Below, piece after piece: positions 62,806 through 64,000 of a stretch of 64,000 bases of DNA (its first letter is position 1; each line of letters opens with the position of its first letter). The stretch spans positions 1-64,000 of the forward strand of contig NZ_JANAVP010000018.1 of the NCBI RefSeq assembly GCF_024213665.1, read 5' to 3'. Under the pieces are notes generated by a model. That model saw nothing but the letters and a program-made list of their open reading frames with translations. It had not been told where the DNA came from and did no database searches. The DNA comes from Streptomyces sp. A3M-1-3. GTDB taxonomy: Bacteria > Actinomycetota > Actinomycetes > Streptomycetales > Streptomycetaceae. The position numbers and the translations under genes were made by a program.

Positions 62806-63309
62806 TCAGGGTTTGGGGGTGCGTTTTGCACGGTACGTGCGCATTTTCGCTCGGCTTCCGCAGACCGACATCGTGCACCAGCGGCTGCGGCCCGCCGGGC
62901 TGCGGTCGTAGTACGCCCAGCGGCAGTCCTCCGCCTCGCACGCCTTGAGACGTGACCAGGTGCCGGCCGTGACGGCCTCCGCGACGGCCGCCGCGATACG
63001 GGCGGTCAGGCCGGAGCCGTCGCCGGCCGCGCTCAGCGCCGCCGCGCCCTCCTGGTCCACCGTGACGACGAGCGGAGCGCCCGACAGCAGGCGGGTCAGG
63101 GTGCCGGCCGCCTCGGGCGGCATGTCCTGGCCCGCGTGGGCCAGACACGCGGCCCGCAGCGCCTCCCGCAGTTCCTCGGCCCCCGCGAGTTCGTCCCCGG
63201 AGAGCGCGAACGTCTCGGCGAGGCGGTCCTCGCCCGTGTCGACGCTCAGCGTGTTCACCAGCGCTTCCACGAGCGCGAGGCCCCCCGGCGCGGGCGCTCT
63301 CTCATTCAT
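62806..63309 (-). CDS. CGNR zinc-finger / ABATE-domain protein, probable transcriptional regulator
   Basis: 167 residues. The N-terminal ABATE-like region (LALVEALVNTLSV, AEELREALRAACLAHAG) is a putative stress or ligand sensor. The C-terminus carries the CGNR-type finger ACEAEDCRWAYYDRSPAGRSRWCTMSVCGSRAKMRTYR with four Cys, the last motif being CGSR. The basic KMRTYRAKRTPKP tail suits DNA binding. ATG 63309 has AGGAGG upstream, overlapped by a GTTACC half-site. It is divergent from a VOC gene, with shared operator-like repeats between them, so it likely regulates both. Confidence 0.9.
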   Translation of the reverse strand: MNERAPAPGGLALVEALVNTLSVDTGEDRLAETFALSGDELAGAEELREALRAACLAHAGQDMPPEAAGTLTRLLSGAPLVVTVDQEGAAALSAAGDGSGLTARIAAAVAEAVTAGTWSRLKACEAEDCRWAYYDRSPAGRSRWCTMSVCGSRAKMRTYRAKRTPKP

Positions 63310-63317
63310 GCTTGCGA

Positions 63318-63378
63318 CGTTACCTCCTATGCGGGAGTATGAGGTAACGGTTACCGGTTAGAGATAGGTACCGGTAAC
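63318..63378. promoter_or_regulatory. Array of GTTACC/GGTAAC half-sites between the CGNR and VOC genes
   Basis: Four half-sites alternate in orientation: GTTACC at 63319-63324, GGTAAC at 63343-63348, GTTACC at 63350-63355 and GGTAAC at 63373-63378. The first two form CGTTACCTC/GAGGTAACG with 9-bp arms. The middle two form the palindrome GGTAACGGTTACC. The outer pair brackets TAGAGATAGG, a likely -10 region of the VOC gene. This is a strong candidate operator. Confidence 0.65.
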
Positions 63379-63397
63379 TCCCGCGAGGAGGAGAACC

Positions 63398-63760
63398 ATG
63401 GCTGTCGCCAAGCTGGGCACCGTCGTCCTGGACTGTCCCGACCCGCACGCACTCGCCGCCTTCTACGCCGAACTGCTCGGCGGCAAGGTCGAGGCCGACG
63501 ACGAGGGGTGGGTGGATCTCAGCGGGTACGAAGGGACGCCGCTCTGCTTCCAGAAGGCACCGGGGTACGTGGCTCCGAGGTGGCCCGCGCCGGACGCCTC
63601 GCAGCAGTTCCACCTCGACCTCACCGTCGAGGATCTCGACGCCGCGGAGGCGCGGGCGCTCGCGCTCGGCGCGCAGGCACTGGACGCGGACGACCGGACG
63701 CGGTCCTTCCGGGTCTATGCCGACCCGGCCGGGCATCCGTTCTGCCTCTGCGCCTCCTGA
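63398..63760 (+). CDS. VOC (glyoxalase/bleomycin resistance/dioxygenase) superfamily protein
   Basis: 120 residues: AKLGTVVLDCPDPHALAAFYAELLGGKVEADDEGWVDLSGYEG, then FHLDLTVEDLDAAEARALALGAQ and FRVYADPAGHPFCLC. The beta-alpha-beta-beta-beta repeats and the FHLD and DPAGHPFCL motifs are typical of small single-domain VOC proteins with unknown substrate. ATG 63398 has GAGGAGGAG upstream. Regulation by the divergent CGNR protein is likely. Confidence 0.9.
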   Translation: MAVAKLGTVVLDCPDPHALAAFYAELLGGKVEADDEGWVDLSGYEGTPLCFQKAPGYVAPRWPAPDASQQFHLDLTVEDLDAAEARALALGAQALDADDRTRSFRVYADPAGHPFCLCAS

Positions 63761-63785
63761 CCGCGGCGTAGTACGGCCATACGTC

Positions 63786-63830
63786 CGGGGGCGGGGGCGG
63801 GCACTTTGCGCGCGCCCGCCCCCGCCCCCG
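63786..63830. terminator. Very strong hairpin between convergent VOC and dipeptidase genes
   Basis: A perfect 17-bp GC stem (63786-63802 with 63814-63830) with an 11-nt loop; likely terminates both genes. Confidence 0.8.
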
Positions 63831-63846
63831 CCCGGCCCCCGTCGCG

Positions 63847-64000
63847 TCAGGAAATGACCGCGTTGGACGGGCCCCGGCGGGACTGGATGTCCCGGGCCAC
63901 GTCCTCCGCCGCACGAAGCACCCGTACCGCGTTCTGCCAGGTCAGCTTGGCCAGGTCCGCCGAGGACCAGCCCCGGCGCAGCAGCTCGGCGATGAGGTTC
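63847..64000 (-). CDS. Membrane dipeptidase family protein, C-terminal end only
   Basis: Only the last 50 or so residues are in the window: NLIAELLRRGWSSADLAKLT followed by WQNAVRVLRAAEDVARDIQS and RRGPSNAVIS, ending in TGA. The NxIAELLRRGWSxxDLxKLxxxNxxRVLR pattern is the C-terminus of renal-dipeptidase-type zinc peptidases. The start lies beyond the right edge. Confidence 0.8.
   Translation of the reverse strand, partial: NLIAELLRRGWSSADLAKLTWQNAVRVLRAAEDVARDIQSRRGPSNAVIS

Overview
The window is about 64 kb of very GC-rich actinobacterial chromosome, almost certainly Streptomyces. The evidence is the codon bias, a WhiB sporulation regulator, coenzyme F420 biosynthesis genes, DUF5753-type HTH regulators, many LytR-CpsA-Psr (LCP) proteins, and the leader of an rRNA operon at the left edge. 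From memory of the families, the backbone follows the sahH - manA - manB - whiB2 - fbiA - fbiB - manC - LCP - fadE25 order of the Mycobacterium tuberculosis Rv3248c-Rv3274c region and the SCO3023-SCO3050 region of S. coelicolor. This looks like an ancient conserved block into which two accessory islands have been inserted.

Layout. 1-481: tandem promoters and leader of an rrn operon transcribed leftward, with the 16S gene just outside the window. 0.5-3.2 kb: SpoIIM-like and RDD membrane proteins and a hypothetical protein. 3.3-10.9 kb: sahH, then a leftward run DUF3499 - manB - Trm112-like - SIS isomerase - manA - CDF transporter that makes activated mannose precursors. 11.2-17.4 kb: zincin-like protein, DUF5719 protein and a 1373-residue membrane glycosyltransferase carrying two opposed copies of a 48-bp repeat inside its coding sequence. 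17.7-21.3 kb: whiB, then cysteine dioxygenase, cofD and cofE rightward.

21.3-35.7 kb, accessory island 1: a polymorphic-toxin locus. A 2419-residue secreted RHS/YD-repeat protein ends in a HINT domain and an Ntox21-like toxin tip, followed by an overlapping CdiI-like immunity gene and a terminator. Beyond it lie an IS3-type remnant and a second, orphan HINT-end plus toxin tip that is split by an IS630-type element. A divergent DNRLRE/FG-GAP secreted protein carries a frameshift.

35.7-50 kb: DNA glycosylase, mannose-1-phosphate guanylyltransferase, PGRP-type amidase, a TIGR03089 protein, five LCP wall-polymer ligase genes, a GT2 glycosyltransferase and a hotdog thioesterase. Together these form a cell-envelope glycopolymer region supplied by the mannose genes.

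50-59.9 kb, accessory island 2: a truncated TnpB element; a four-gene translationally coupled operon (monooxygenase, beta-hydroxyacid-dehydrogenase-like, amidohydrolase, P450) that looks like small-molecule tailoring; a GNAT protein; a DUF6879/DUF5753-HTH regulatory cluster sharing a promoter-proximal motif; and an IS110 element. 59.9-64 kb: FadE25-like acyl-CoA dehydrogenase, UDP-glucose dehydrogenase, a CGNR regulator divergent from a VOC protein across an array of GGTAAC half-sites, and the end of a dipeptidase gene.
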